Positions 7,366-14,383 of a stretch of DNA of 25,543 bases are shown piece by piece. The notes below the pieces were generated by a model that saw only the letters and a program-made list of their open reading frames with translations, ran no database searches and was not told the DNA's origin. The stretch spans positions 1-25,543 of the forward strand of contig JBKOUY010000164.1 in NCBI GenBank assembly GCA_046723645.1, written 5' to 3'. The position numbers were made by a program, and so were the translations under genes. Every line of letters begins with the position of its first letter. Position 1 is the stretch's first letter. Source of the DNA: DASQUK01 sp046723645 (GTDB lineage Bacteria > Actinomycetota > Acidimicrobiia > Acidimicrobiales > VFJN01).

Positions 7366-8000
7366 AGGACCTCATCGACGAGCTGGAAGGAATCAGGCGA
7401 GGGGTGGCCACGGGCATGCTCCCCGCCGGTGACGCACACGTCGTCACGTTGTCCCGCGCCTATGCCGCCGACATCGACGACGTGTGGGATGCCATCACCG
7501 ACCCGGACCGGATCGCGCGCTGGTTCCTGCCGGTCAGCGGCGATCTCCGCCTGGGCGGGACCTACCAGCTCGAGGGCAACGCCGGCGGCGAGATCCGTGC
7601 CTGCGAGCCGCCGCACCGGCTGCTGGTCACCTGGATCGCTGGGGAGCCGCCGGGCCCGGAGGACTCCTCGATCGTCGAGGTGGTGCTCGAGCAGGGACCC
7701 GACGACGGCACGACGCTCACGCTCACCCACACGGCCGTGGTCCCGCCCGAGATGTGGGACACCTTCGGACCGGGCGCCGTCGGGGTGGGATGGGACCTCA
7801 CGCTCGTCGGCCTCGCCGCGCACCTCGCGGGCGAGTACCTCGGCACTCCCGCGGAGCTCGAGAGCAACCCGGAGGTGCATGCCACCATGGCCGCCAGTAG
7901 CGAGGCGTGGGGCAACGCCTACCGGGCGTCGGGCGCCGATGCTGACGTCGCCGAGCGTGCCGTCGCCGCGACGACGGCGTTCTACGTGCCGTCTTCCTGA
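7362..8000 (+). CDS. AHSA1/SRPBCC-domain protein
   Basis: This 212-residue protein has a helix-grip (START/SRPBCC) fold of the AHSA1 type: VTLSRAYAADIDDVWDAITDPDRIARWFLP is the conserved first strand and helix, followed by GDLRLGGTYQLEGNAGGEI, LLVTWI, and a long C-terminal helix beginning GVGWDLTLVGLAAHLAGEY. These proteins bind hydrophobic ligands or act as stress proteins; the exact function is unknown for most bacterial members. It is coupled by an ATGA overlap to the ArsR repressor upstream, the standard pairing in actinobacteria. A 40-residue C-terminal extension beyond the usual domain end (from LESNPEVHATM) is helical and of unknown role. Confidence 0.93.
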   Translation: MKDLIDELEGIRRGVATGMLPAGDAHVVTLSRAYAADIDDVWDAITDPDRIARWFLPVSGDLRLGGTYQLEGNAGGEIRACEPPHRLLVTWIAGEPPGPEDSSIVEVVLEQGPDDGTTLTLTHTAVVPPEMWDTFGPGAVGVGWDLTLVGLAAHLAGEYLGTPAELESNPEVHATMAASSEAWGNAYRASGADADVAERAVAATTAFYVPSS

Positions 8001-8095
8001 GCACGACGCCCCGCCGTTTCGGAGGGCGCCGATGAGTTTGGTGCGCCTCCTGCGTCGACCCCAGGGATGACGGACGCCGGACGACTGGCGACTTT

Positions 8096-8114
8096 GCAGT
8101 GCGACTTGCACTGC
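8096..8114. terminator. Candidate bidirectional terminator hairpin
   Basis: GCAGTGC and GCACTGC form a perfect 7-bp stem around a GACTT loop in the 115-base gap between the convergent AHSA1 and HxlR genes. There is no U-tract, as is common in high-GC actinobacteria. Confidence 0.5.
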
Positions 8115-8115
8115 C

Positions 8116-8577
8116 CTAAGCGGTTGGCTCGGCCGCCGGTCCGGGTTCGACATCGACCTCGCCAGGCTGCAGCGGCTTGCCGCACCGGGCGCACGTGAGC
8201 ACCGCGTGGGTGACCTCGCCGCATGCGCGGTGCCGGAAGAGTGCGGGCGGGCCGGCCTCGCCAGCCGTCCACCGGTCGCCCCAGGCACTGATCGCAAGCA
8301 GCACGCCGCAGAACTCGAGGCCCTTCGGCGTCAAGAGATACTCGTGCCGCAGCGGCCGCTGCGAGTAGGCGCGGCGCTCGAGCATTCCGTGCGCCACGAG
8401 CCACTTGAGCCGCTCGGCGAGCACCTTGCTCGAGATGCCCAGGCTTCTCTGGAGGGCGTCGAAGCGGGTGATCCCGACCCAGACATCGCGCATGATCAGC
8501 GGGGACCACGGCTCACCCGCCACGTCGAGCGTGCGGGCGATCGAGCAGCTCATCTCGCCGAAGGGCGTCCTCTGCAT
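8116..8577 (-). CDS. HxlR-family winged-helix regulator
   Basis: The 153-residue protein has CSIARTLDVAGEPWSPLIMRD near the N-terminus, matching the HxlR signature CPVARTLDVIGGKW with the conserved Cys (residue 11). The HTH is FDALQRSLGISSKVLAERLKWLVAHGML, and the wing is RRHEYLLTPKG-like. After the HxlR domain there is a small cysteine cluster (FRHRAC, LTCARCGKPL) that may bind zinc, seen in some actinobacterial HxlR proteins. HxlR proteins sense electrophiles, oxidants or small aldehydes, often via the N-terminal Cys, and usually control the divergent gene. Here that is a DUF899 protein. ATG 8577 is 6 bases from a minus-strand TAGTCT box, suggesting a leaderless message. Confidence 0.93.
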   Translation of the reverse strand: MQRTPFGEMSCSIARTLDVAGEPWSPLIMRDVWVGITRFDALQRSLGISSKVLAERLKWLVAHGMLERRAYSQRPLRHEYLLTPKGLEFCGVLLAISAWGDRWTAGEAGPPALFRHRACGEVTHAVLTCARCGKPLQPGEVDVEPGPAAEPTA

Positions 8578-8583
8578 GTGCCC

Positions 8584-8611
8584 AGACTAATTACTTCCCT
8601 TAAGAAAGTAA
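8584..8611. promoter_or_regulatory. HxlR operator palindrome and adjacent -10 box
   Basis: TTACTT (8591-8596) and AAGTAA (8606-8611) form an inverted repeat with a TTAA-rich centre, in an AT-rich pocket between the divergent HxlR and DUF899 starts. The minus-strand TAGTCT (8584-8589) directly abuts it and serves HxlR; TACGTT at 8618-8623 is a possible plus-strand -10. A regulator bound here would cover both promoters. Confidence 0.65.
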
Positions 8612-8663
8612 GCCGGCTACGTTTCCCCCTGACCGTGTGGACCCAGACCGGGAAGGACCCACC

Positions 8664-9401
8664 ATGAAGACACCTCCGATCGTGTCGCCCGAAGATTGGG
8701 AGGCTGCGCGGCAGCGGCTGCTCGTGAAGGAGAAGGAGTTGACCCGCGCCCGTGACGCGTTGGCGGCCGAGCGTCGCCGGATGCCGTGGCAGGCGGTGGA
8801 GAAGGACTACGAGTTCGAGGGCCGCGACGGCACGGCGAGCCTGCTCGACCTGTTCGACGGTCGCCGCCAGCTGGTCGTCTATCGCGCCTTCTTCGAGCCC
8901 GGCGTCTCCGGCTGGCCCGAGCATGCCTGCGTCGGCTGCTCGATGGTGGCCGACCAGGTCGCCCACGTCGCCCATCTGAACGCCCGGGACACCACGCTGG
9001 CGTTCGCGTCACGCGCGCCGCAGGCGGACATCAGGCGTGTGAAGGCGCGGATGGGGTGGGAGATGCCCTGGTACACGATGACCGACGACTTCGACGCCGA
9101 CTTCGGCGTGGACGAGTGGCACGGCACGAACGCGTTCATCCGCGACGGCGACCGCATCTTCCGCACCTACTTCATCAACAGCCGCGGCGACGAGGCGATG
9201 GGCAGCACCTGGAGCTACCTCGACATGACCGCGCTCGGGCGCCAGGAGACCTGGGAGGACTCCCCGGAGGGCTACCCGCAGACCCCGCCGTACGAGTGGT
9301 GGATCTGGCACGACGAACCGCAGCAGACGGATGCCGATCGCCCGGGCCTCGTGCAGCTCCGCGCCGCTCAGGCATCCGCGACGGACGGCGACACCACGTG
9401 A
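8664..9401 (+). CDS. DUF899 family thioredoxin-like protein
   Basis: The 245-residue product carries the DUF899 pattern: VSPEDWEAARQRLLVKEKELTRARDALAAERRRMPW, followed by LLDLFDGRRQLVVYRAFFEP, then CVGCSMVADQVAHVAHLNARDTTLAFASRAP, and the C-terminal WSYLDMTALGRQETWEDSP and WWIWHDEP. The fold is thioredoxin-like with a CVGCS motif in the position of the active site. The biochemical function of the family is not established; redox roles have been suggested from the fold. The start is ATG 8664, with GGAAGGA 6 bases upstream. It is divergent from an HxlR regulator with a shared palindrome and overlaps the following small ORF by 4 bases. Confidence 0.92.
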   Translation: MKTPPIVSPEDWEAARQRLLVKEKELTRARDALAAERRRMPWQAVEKDYEFEGRDGTASLLDLFDGRRQLVVYRAFFEPGVSGWPEHACVGCSMVADQVAHVAHLNARDTTLAFASRAPQADIRRVKARMGWEMPWYTMTDDFDADFGVDEWHGTNAFIRDGDRIFRTYFINSRGDEAMGSTWSYLDMTALGRQETWEDSPEGYPQTPPYEWWIWHDEPQQTDADRPGLVQLRAAQASATDGDTT

Positions 9402-9556
9402 TCGCCCACGTCGCAGGCATGCCCATCGAGGAGACCCTGCTGCCCTTGGTGAGCGGGGCCGGCGCCGGGCTGCTGCTGGCGCGCTCCTGGCTCGTGTCCC
9501 GGCTGCGACGCCCAAAGGACCCACGGCATCGCCGACACCACGAGACTGGGCGCTGA
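9398..9556 (+). CDS. Small single-pass membrane protein, coupled to DUF899
   Basis: This 52-residue ORF begins at a GTG that overlaps the DUF899 stop as GTGA, a classic translational coupling. The product starts M-I-A-H-V-A-G-M-P-I-E-E-T-L-L, has one hydrophobic segment (about residues 14-31, with PLVSGAGAGLLLARSWLV) and ends with a very basic His/Arg-rich tail. I recall short actinobacterial proteins with a similar AHV-G-(L/I)-P-(V/I)-E-E start, so it is probably a real gene, although its role is unknown. The basic tail would face the cytoplasm. No other frame explains this segment. Confidence 0.6.
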   Translation: MIAHVAGMPIEETLLPLVSGAGAGLLLARSWLVSRLRRPKDPRHRRHHETGR

Positions 9557-9648
9557 CGGTCTGAGCGGACCACCTACTGGGGTCAGGTGTGCCCGGGACC
9601 AGCAGTGCGTCGCATCGCTAGGGCCGCCGCGTACGATCGTGGCTCGCC

Positions 9649-10170
9649 GTGGAGCACGTCATTCGGAATGCGAGCATCGACGACGCCAACGCCATCGGGG
9701 CCGTCGTCGTGCGGGCGTGGCAGGCCGGTTACCGGGGCATCATGCCCGACGACTACCTCGACGGGCTCCGAGCCGAGCAGCGGGCCGCCATGTGGCAGCG
9801 TGTGCTCGCAGACCTCGGGCCCGACCGCTGGGTGCGAGTCCTCACGGTCGGGGACGAGCTCGTCGGGTTCGCCTCTTGTGGTCCCGAGTTGGCCGACGTC
9901 AGCGACGGCGAGACCGGTGAGCTCTACGCCATCAACCTCGACCCGGGCCACTGGGGCAGAGGTCTCGGCCGGGTCCTGCTGGCCGAAGTCACCCGGGGTC
10001 TTGCTGATGTCGGCTACCACACTGCCGTGCTGTGGGTCGCCACCGCGAACGAGCGGGCCCGCGGACTGTATGAGTCCGAGGGGTGGACAGCCGAGGGTCC
10101 CCCGCGTGATGTCGAGATCCTCGGCGTGACCGTGAACGAGGTGCGCTACCGGAAGCGGCTCGCCGCCTAG
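9649..10170 (+). CDS. GNAT-family N-acetyltransferase
   Basis: The 173-residue protein starts at GTG and has VIRNASIDDANAIGAVVVRAWQAGYRGIMP at the N-terminus, and the acetyl-CoA-binding motif A in LYAINLDPGHWGRGLGRVLL (R/Q-x-x-G-x-G). This is followed by LWVATANERARGLYESEGW, the motif B region. GNAT enzymes transfer an acetyl group from acetyl-CoA to an amine; the acceptor is unknown. The opening AWQAGYRGIMPDDYL is common in actinobacterial GNATs of unassigned substrate. A TACGAT box lies 11 bases before the start and there is no clear ribosome-binding site, so the message may be nearly leaderless. It stands alone. Confidence 0.93.
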   Translation: MEHVIRNASIDDANAIGAVVVRAWQAGYRGIMPDDYLDGLRAEQRAAMWQRVLADLGPDRWVRVLTVGDELVGFASCGPELADVSDGETGELYAINLDPGHWGRGLGRVLLAEVTRGLADVGYHTAVLWVATANERARGLYESEGWTAEGPPRDVEILGVTVNEVRYRKRLAA

Positions 10171-10596
10171 ACCGAGGCTAAGGGCTCGGAGGGTCGAGCT
10201 CGTCGATCGCGTCAGAGAGCGCCTCGAGGGGTGGTGCTGACCTGCTCGGACACGGCCGATAGCGTACTAGTGTTCGTATCAAAGATGCAAAAATCGAATT
10301 TGGCAATAAAGGTGCCCGGGATTGCCAAACAACGGTCGGACACACCAGTCATAGTCAAGCGGCGAACGACCGCCGGCGGCCGACCGACGCCCACCCCCAG
10401 ATCCATCTCGGTGCGGCGAGGCCGCCAACCCAGCGGTTCGGTCGGAGAGACCCGCCAGCCGCGGCACGCCCGCCCCGGCCGTAGCCGGCGTGTCATCGGT
10501 CATGCCCGGAACGTGGCATCTGGCGCAGTCCGCCTGCCGGCCTCCGATGATGCTGGCTCCTGACGGGAGACGAGCCGAGACCGACGGGAGGGCGAC
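10171..10596. other. 426-base stretch without a convincing gene; contains an AT-rich pocket
   Basis: Open frames here have poor composition and no recognisable domain. The middle (about 10262-10335) is much richer in A and T than the surroundings and holds the inverted repeat listed separately. No tRNA cloverleaf was found. The downstream part is GC-rich and leads to the small membrane ORF with its GGGAGGG site. Confidence 0.6.
10299..10329. repeat. 9-bp perfect inverted repeat in AT-rich intergenic pocket
   Basis: TTTGGCAAT (10299-10307) and ATTGCCAAA (10321-10329) are exact inverse complements separated by 13 bases, AAAGGTGCCCGGG. It could be a hairpin (terminator of the GNAT message, 130 bases upstream) or a dimeric regulator-binding site for the downstream small gene. 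Confidence 0.7.
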
Positions 10597-10743
10597 GTGA
10601 CGGCCATCCTTCTTCTGATCGCCGGCGTGGTGTTTGCGCTGTTGGCGCTGGGGATGGTGTGGATCCGGGCGACGGCGGTCGAGTACCGCCACAGATGGAG
10701 CGTTCCACCGGACGTCGCACGCCGCGCCTACCGCCAGCGCTGA
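10597..10743 (+). CDS. Small single-pass membrane protein (48 residues)
   Basis: GTG 10597 is preceded by GGGAGGG (10586-10592) with a 4-base gap, a strong ribosome-binding site. The product begins with a hydrophobic segment, T-A-I-L-L-L-I-A-G-V-V-F-A-L-L-A-L-G-M-V, then WIRATAVEYRHRWSVPP and a basic end (DVARRAYRQR). That is one N-terminal membrane helix plus a short cytoplasmic basic tail. It is convergent with the gamma-glutamyl hydrolase gene with only about 10 bases between the stops. No family recognised. Confidence 0.55.
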   Translation: MTAILLLIAGVVFALLALGMVWIRATAVEYRHRWSVPPDVARRAYRQR

Positions 10744-10753
10744 CGCAACGGGG

Positions 10754-11512
10754 TCAGCGGCGGCCGGGGCCCGAGCGCCGTACGACCTCTCCGACGAAGG
10801 CCTCGAACAGGCGCTGCTGGACGGCGTCGGTGCCGGCGGTGTCCTCCGGGTGCCACTGGACGCCGATCACCCATTGGTCCGGGAGGGTCAACTCGATGCC
10901 CTCGATCACGCCATCCGCCGCCCAAGCCACGGCCTCGAGGTCGGCGCCCAGCTTGTCGACCGCCTGGTGGTGCTGGGAGGAGACGTCGTCACTCGTGGCG
11001 CCCAGCGCCGTGGCCAGCCTGGACCCGTCCTGGACCCGGACGGAGTGGGTGATCGAGCCGCCCGCGACACCCGGCACACCGTGGGGCACGTCACTGGGGG
11101 CGAGGTGCTGCTCCAGGGTGCCGCCCAGGGCGACGTTGAGCACCTGGTGGCCCCGGCAGATCGCCAGTGTGGGCATCGCCCGGGCGATGGCGGCGCGCGC
11201 CAGCGGCAGCTCGAAGCCGTCACGCCGCGCAAGGACCCCGTAGACCTCCTCCTCGCACTGCTGGCCGTAGGACTCGGGGTCGAGGTCACCGCCGCCGATG
11301 AGCAGGAGGCCGTCGAAGCTGTCGAGCACCAGGTCGGCCTCGCCCTCGCTCAGCTCGTCCGGCATGAGCACGGCGCCCCGCCCCCCGGCCCGGCGCAGGG
11401 CCGTGAGGTAGGTCTCAGGGGTGGCGACGCCGGCGGTGGCCCAGCCCTCCACGCGGCCCGACCTAACCAGGTAGGCCGGCACGGCGATGAGCGGCGGCGG
11501 CGACGTCGTCAT
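10754..11512 (-). CDS. Class I glutamine amidotransferase, gamma-glutamyl-GABA hydrolase-like (peptidase C26)
   Basis: The 252-residue product has the triad of class I amidotransferases: Cys119 in LAICRGHQVLNV, and His221 plus Glu223 in QWHPE. The GLLLIGGGDLDPESY segment and the LGGTLEQHL segment are typical of the PuuD / C26 branch, which hydrolyses gamma-glutamyl bonds of gamma-glutamyl amine intermediates. Its ATG overlaps the glutamine synthetase stop by 4 bases (ATGA), so both are translated together. Together the synthetase would make, and this enzyme would cleave, a gamma-glutamyl amide. The same pairing (Rv2859c next to glnA4, with an SDR nearby) exists in Mycobacterium tuberculosis. 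The amine itself is not known here. Confidence 0.93.
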   Translation of the reverse strand: MTTSPPPLIAVPAYLVRSGRVEGWATAGVATPETYLTALRRAGGRGAVLMPDELSEGEADLVLDSFDGLLLIGGGDLDPESYGQQCEEEVYGVLARRDGFELPLARAAIARAMPTLAICRGHQVLNVALGGTLEQHLAPSDVPHGVPGVAGGSITHSVRVQDGSRLATALGATSDDVSSQHHQAVDKLGADLEAVAWAADGVIEGIELTLPDQWVIGVQWHPEDTAGTDAVQQRLFEAFVGEVVRRSGPGRR

Positions 11513-12882
11513 GCAAGCTCGAAGCTACGCCGCAGCTCCCAGTCGGTGACGACGCGGTTGGACGCAGCCCACTCCTGACGGGCGGTGTTGACCAGGTGGA
11601 AGTGGACGTCCTCGCCGAACGCCTTGGCCGCCAACTCGCTGCGCTCGAGCTCGGCGATCGCCTCGACCAGCGTCGAGGGGACGCGGGGCACGTCCTCCGC
11701 CTGGTACGCGTTGCCGCGGTACTCGGCGCCGGGATCGAGGCGATGTTCGATGCCGTGCAGCCCGGCGGCGATCGTGGCTGCGTAGGCGAGGTAGGGGTTG
11801 CAGTCGCCCCCGGGGATCCGCGACTCGATCCGGAACCCGGCACCGTGGCCCACGAGGCGGAGGCCGCAGGTGCGGTTGTCGCGACCCCACACGATCGCGG
11901 TCGGGGCCCACGACCCGGGCTGGTACCGCTTGTACGAGTTGACGTAGGGCGCGAACAGGTACGAGAGCTCCCGGCTCGCCGCCAGCAGCCCGCCGAGGTA
12001 GTGGCGGAACGTCTCGGACATGTGGTCCGGGGTGTCGCCGTCCCAGTCGAGCGGCTCGTCGGCGTCCGCGCTCCACAGGCTCGAGTGGAGGTGGCACGAG
12101 TTGCCGCACTCGTCCATCGTGTACTTGGCCATGAACGTGATCGCCCGATCGTTCAGGGCGGCGATCTCCTTGGCGCCGTTCTTGTAGATCGTGTGGCGGT
12201 CGGCCATCTCCAGCGCATCGGCGTACCGCAAGTTGATCTCGTGCTGCCCCCGCCCGGCCTCGCCCTTGGAGAACTCGACCGGCACGCCCGCACCGTCCAT
12301 CGCGTTGCGGATCTGGCGGATGAGGTACTCGTCCTTGGTGGTCTGGAGGATGTGGTAGTCCTCGATGACGGCCGAGTGCGGGGTTAGCCCGGCGTAGCCC
12401 CTCGCCCCGGCGTCGTCGTAGGAGTCCTTGAACAGATAGAACTCGAGCTCGGAGCCGCACTTCACCGCGTACCCGGCGGCTGCGGCCCGCTCGATCTGGC
12501 GCTGGAGGATCCGCCGGGGGGACACCTCGACGGGCTCACCCGTCTCCTGGTCCTCCAGGTCGCAGACGACCAGCGCGGTCTTCTCGAGCCACGGGACCAG
12601 CCGCAGCGTGGAGAGGTCGGGCCGGAGCACGAAGTCCCCGTAGCCCGTCTCCCAGTTGGCGTAGCGGTACCCGGGGAGGGGGTCCATGTCGATGTCCACC
12701 GCCAGCAGGTACGTGCAGGCCTCGACCCCCTGGGCGAGCACGTCGTCGACGAAGAAGTGCCCGGTGACCCGCTTGCCCATCAGCCGGCCCTGGAGGTCGG
12801 GGAAGACGACGAGCACGGTGTCGATGTCGCCGGCGCCGATCATCGCGGCGAGGGATTCCTGGTCGAGACGGCCTTGCTGCAT
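11509..12882 (-). CDS. Glutamine synthetase-like gamma-glutamyl-amine ligase (GlnA4/PuuA type)
   Basis: The 457-residue protein has the full glutamine synthetase fold: the N-terminal beta-grasp (VLVVFPDLQGRLMGKRV), then metal-binding E145 and E147 in CGSELEFYLF, E208 and E215 in KGEAGRGQHEINL, H264 in NSCHLHSSLW, NSYKRYQPGSWAP and RIPGGDCNPYLAYAA. It lacks the NLYDLPPE-type adenylylation loop of housekeeping GlnA, so it is probably not the main ammonia-assimilating enzyme. In Streptomyces the related GlnA3 and GlnA4 ligate glutamate to polyamines and ethanolamine. The neighbouring C26 hydrolase and SDR support a catabolic gamma-glutamylation role. The start ATG has AAGGAG 7 bases upstream. 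The 62-base gap from the SDR suggests a three-gene operon. Confidence 0.94.
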   Translation of the reverse strand: MQQGRLDQESLAAMIGAGDIDTVLVVFPDLQGRLMGKRVTGHFFVDDVLAQGVEACTYLLAVDIDMDPLPGYRYANWETGYGDFVLRPDLSTLRLVPWLEKTALVVCDLEDQETGEPVEVSPRRILQRQIERAAAAGYAVKCGSELEFYLFKDSYDDAGARGYAGLTPHSAVIEDYHILQTTKDEYLIRQIRNAMDGAGVPVEFSKGEAGRGQHEINLRYADALEMADRHTIYKNGAKEIAALNDRAITFMAKYTMDECGNSCHLHSSLWSADADEPLDWDGDTPDHMSETFRHYLGGLLAASRELSYLFAPYVNSYKRYQPGSWAPTAIVWGRDNRTCGLRLVGHGAGFRIESRIPGGDCNPYLAYAATIAAGLHGIEHRLDPGAEYRGNAYQAEDVPRVPSTLVEAIAELERSELAAKAFGEDVHFHLVNTARQEWAASNRVVTDWELRRSFELA

Positions 12883-12944
12883 GTCTGTGCTCCTTCGCTG
12901 GCCGGCGCGACGCGGTCAGGTTAGTGACGGAGCCATTTTGGGGG

Positions 12945-13721
12945 TCACTCAGGGGTCACATAGGCGGCGGTGATGCCGCCGTCGACCACGAGCGCGGCGC
13001 CGGTCATGAACGATGATTCGCCGGAAGCCAGGAACAGGGCGGCGCGGGCGATCTCCTCGGCGGCGCCGGGCCGGCCCATGGGGATGTGCACGAGGCGGCG
13101 GGCCGCCCACGCCGGGTCGGACATCAGCTGGCGCATGAGCGGCGTGTCGATCGGCCCGGGGCAGAGCACGTTGGCCCGGATCCCCTGACGCGCGTATTCG
13201 ACGGCGGTCTCCCGGGTCATTGCGAGGACACCGCCCTTGCTGGCGGTGTAGGCGATCTGTGGCACCGCCGAGCCGACCAGTGCGACCAGCGACGACACGT
13301 TGACGATCGTGCCGCCGCCCGACGCCAGCAGCACGGGGATCCCGAACTTCATCCCCAGCCAGACGCCCTTGAGGTTCACCGCCATGACGCGGTCCCACGT
13401 CGCCTCGGGGGTCTCGAGCGTGCCCGCGTCGTCGCCCGGGAGGATGCCGGCGTTGTTGTACAGGACGTCGAGGCGCCCGAAGGTCTCGACCGCGAAGCCG
13501 ACCATCGCCTCGGCGTCCGTCGCGTCCGACACATCCGCGTGGATGAATGCGGCGTCGCCGCCGGCGCCGGAGATCGCCGCGACGGCGGCCTCGCCGTCGC
13601 CGTCGGCCACGTCGGCGATCGCCACCCGGGCCCCCTCGGCCGCGAACAGCTCGGCGGCCACCCGCCCGATGCCACTCGCAGCCCCGGTGATCAGCGCCAC
13701 CTTGTCGTCGAGTCGTCCCAT
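12945..13721 (-). CDS. Short-chain dehydrogenase/reductase (SDR)
   Basis: From ATG 13721 (GGAG 5 bases upstream) the product has 258 residues of classical SDR: cofactor motif TGAASGIG (12-19), D64 in HADVSD, NNAG (89-92), S143/S144 and the YTASK catalytic pair (Tyr158, Lys162), followed by LCPGPIDTP. An acidic residue (Asp37, AIADVAD) after beta-2 points to NAD(H). The reading frame extends upstream to 13961 but the extra residues are low-complexity. It is the first gene of a probable operon with the glutamine synthetase and hydrolase; in mycobacteria an SDR (Rv2857c) sits in the matching cluster. It might oxidise an alcohol released from the amine substrate, which is inference. Confidence 0.94.
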   Translation of the reverse strand: MGRLDDKVALITGAASGIGRVAAELFAAEGARVAIADVADGDGEAAVAAISGAGGDAAFIHADVSDATDAEAMVGFAVETFGRLDVLYNNAGILPGDDAGTLETPEATWDRVMAVNLKGVWLGMKFGIPVLLASGGGTIVNVSSLVALVGSAVPQIAYTASKGGVLAMTRETAVEYARQGIRANVLCPGPIDTPLMRQLMSDPAWAARRLVHIPMGRPGAAEEIARAALFLASGESSFMTGAALVVDGGITAAYVTPE

Positions 13722-13861
13722 CCCTGCTCCTTGATCCGGCGGGTCACGGCGCCCGGGACAATGGCGAACGGGGCGCCCCGGGGTCAACGGGCAGCTGGGC
13801 GTGGTCGGCGCAGGCCTGGAATCCGCCAGGGCTACGCGGGGTGAAGTCTGCTGCCGCGGGG

Positions 13862-13867
13862 TACCGT
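13862..13867 (+). promoter_or_regulatory. Candidate -10 box of the cyclic-nucleotide-binding gene
   Basis: TACCGT fits TAnnnT and lies 5 bases before GTG 13873 and 8 before ATG 13876; no ribosome-binding site is seen, so a leaderless start is likely. Confidence 0.4.
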
Positions 13868-13875
13868 GCGCGGTG

Positions 13876-14337
13876 ATGGGTGCGTTGGTCGCGATCGAGG
13901 AGCGCAAGAAGCTCCTGAGCGACGTGTGGCTGTTCCACGGCGCCAGCGACGAGGAGCTCACTGCACTGGCCGAGCGGGCCTACGAGGTCACCGTCGGTCC
14001 GCACGTCGACGTCGTCAACGAGAACGAGTTCGGAGACGAGCTCTTCCTCGTGGTGGACGGGCACGCGGCCGTGACCCGCGGCGGCGTCGACCTGGGAGTG
14101 CTCAACGCCGGCGACTTCTTCGGCGAGATGGCGCTGCTGGGGACCGGGGTGCGGTCGTCCACCGTGCGCTCGATCGTCGCCATGACCCTGCTGGGGCTCC
14201 GCGCCGAGCACTTCGACGATGTGGTCGCCTCCGACCCCACCTTCGCCCGGCGGGTGCTCAGCGTGCTGGTGCGGCGCCTCGACCAGGCCGATCGCCGCTT
14301 GGCTGAGCTCGAGGGGCGGCGGCCCGGTTCGAGCTGA
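13876..14337 (+). CDS. Cyclic nucleotide-binding domain protein (stand-alone CNB)
   Basis: The 153-residue protein is essentially one CNB domain: KKLLSDVWLFHGASDEELTALA, then the beta roll VVNENEFGDELFLVVDGHAAVT, and the phosphate-binding cassette GDFFGEMALLGTGVRSSTV with the phosphate-contacting Glu and Arg both present. A C-terminal helix (RRVLSVLVRRLDQADRRLAELEG) completes it. There is no attached DNA-binding, channel or enzyme domain, so it is a stand-alone cAMP sensor of unknown partner. It may start at ATG 13876 or GTG 13873. It is divergent from the SDR operon; whether it regulates it is not shown. The closely following small gene at 14384 may be functionally linked. Confidence 0.92.
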   Translation: MGALVAIEERKKLLSDVWLFHGASDEELTALAERAYEVTVGPHVDVVNENEFGDELFLVVDGHAAVTRGGVDLGVLNAGDFFGEMALLGTGVRSSTVRSIVAMTLLGLRAEHFDDVVASDPTFARRVLSVLVRRLDQADRRLAELEGRRPGSS

Positions 14338-14371
14338 GTGCCCGGTCCTCGCCACGTGGACGCCCGGAGCG

Positions 14372-14377
14372 GATAAT
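14372..14377 (+). promoter_or_regulatory. -10 box of a leaderless promoter
   Basis: GATAAT, five of six matches to the consensus, ends exactly 6 bases before ATG 14384. This is one of the clearest leaderless arrangements in the window. Confidence 0.55.
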
Positions 14378-14383
14378 CGAGAC

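Noticed and set aside
10231..10563. 110-codon plus-strand frame in the AT-rich gap
   Set aside because: No ribosome-binding site, an inverted repeat within it, and Arg/Pro-rich low-complexity end; not supported as a gene.
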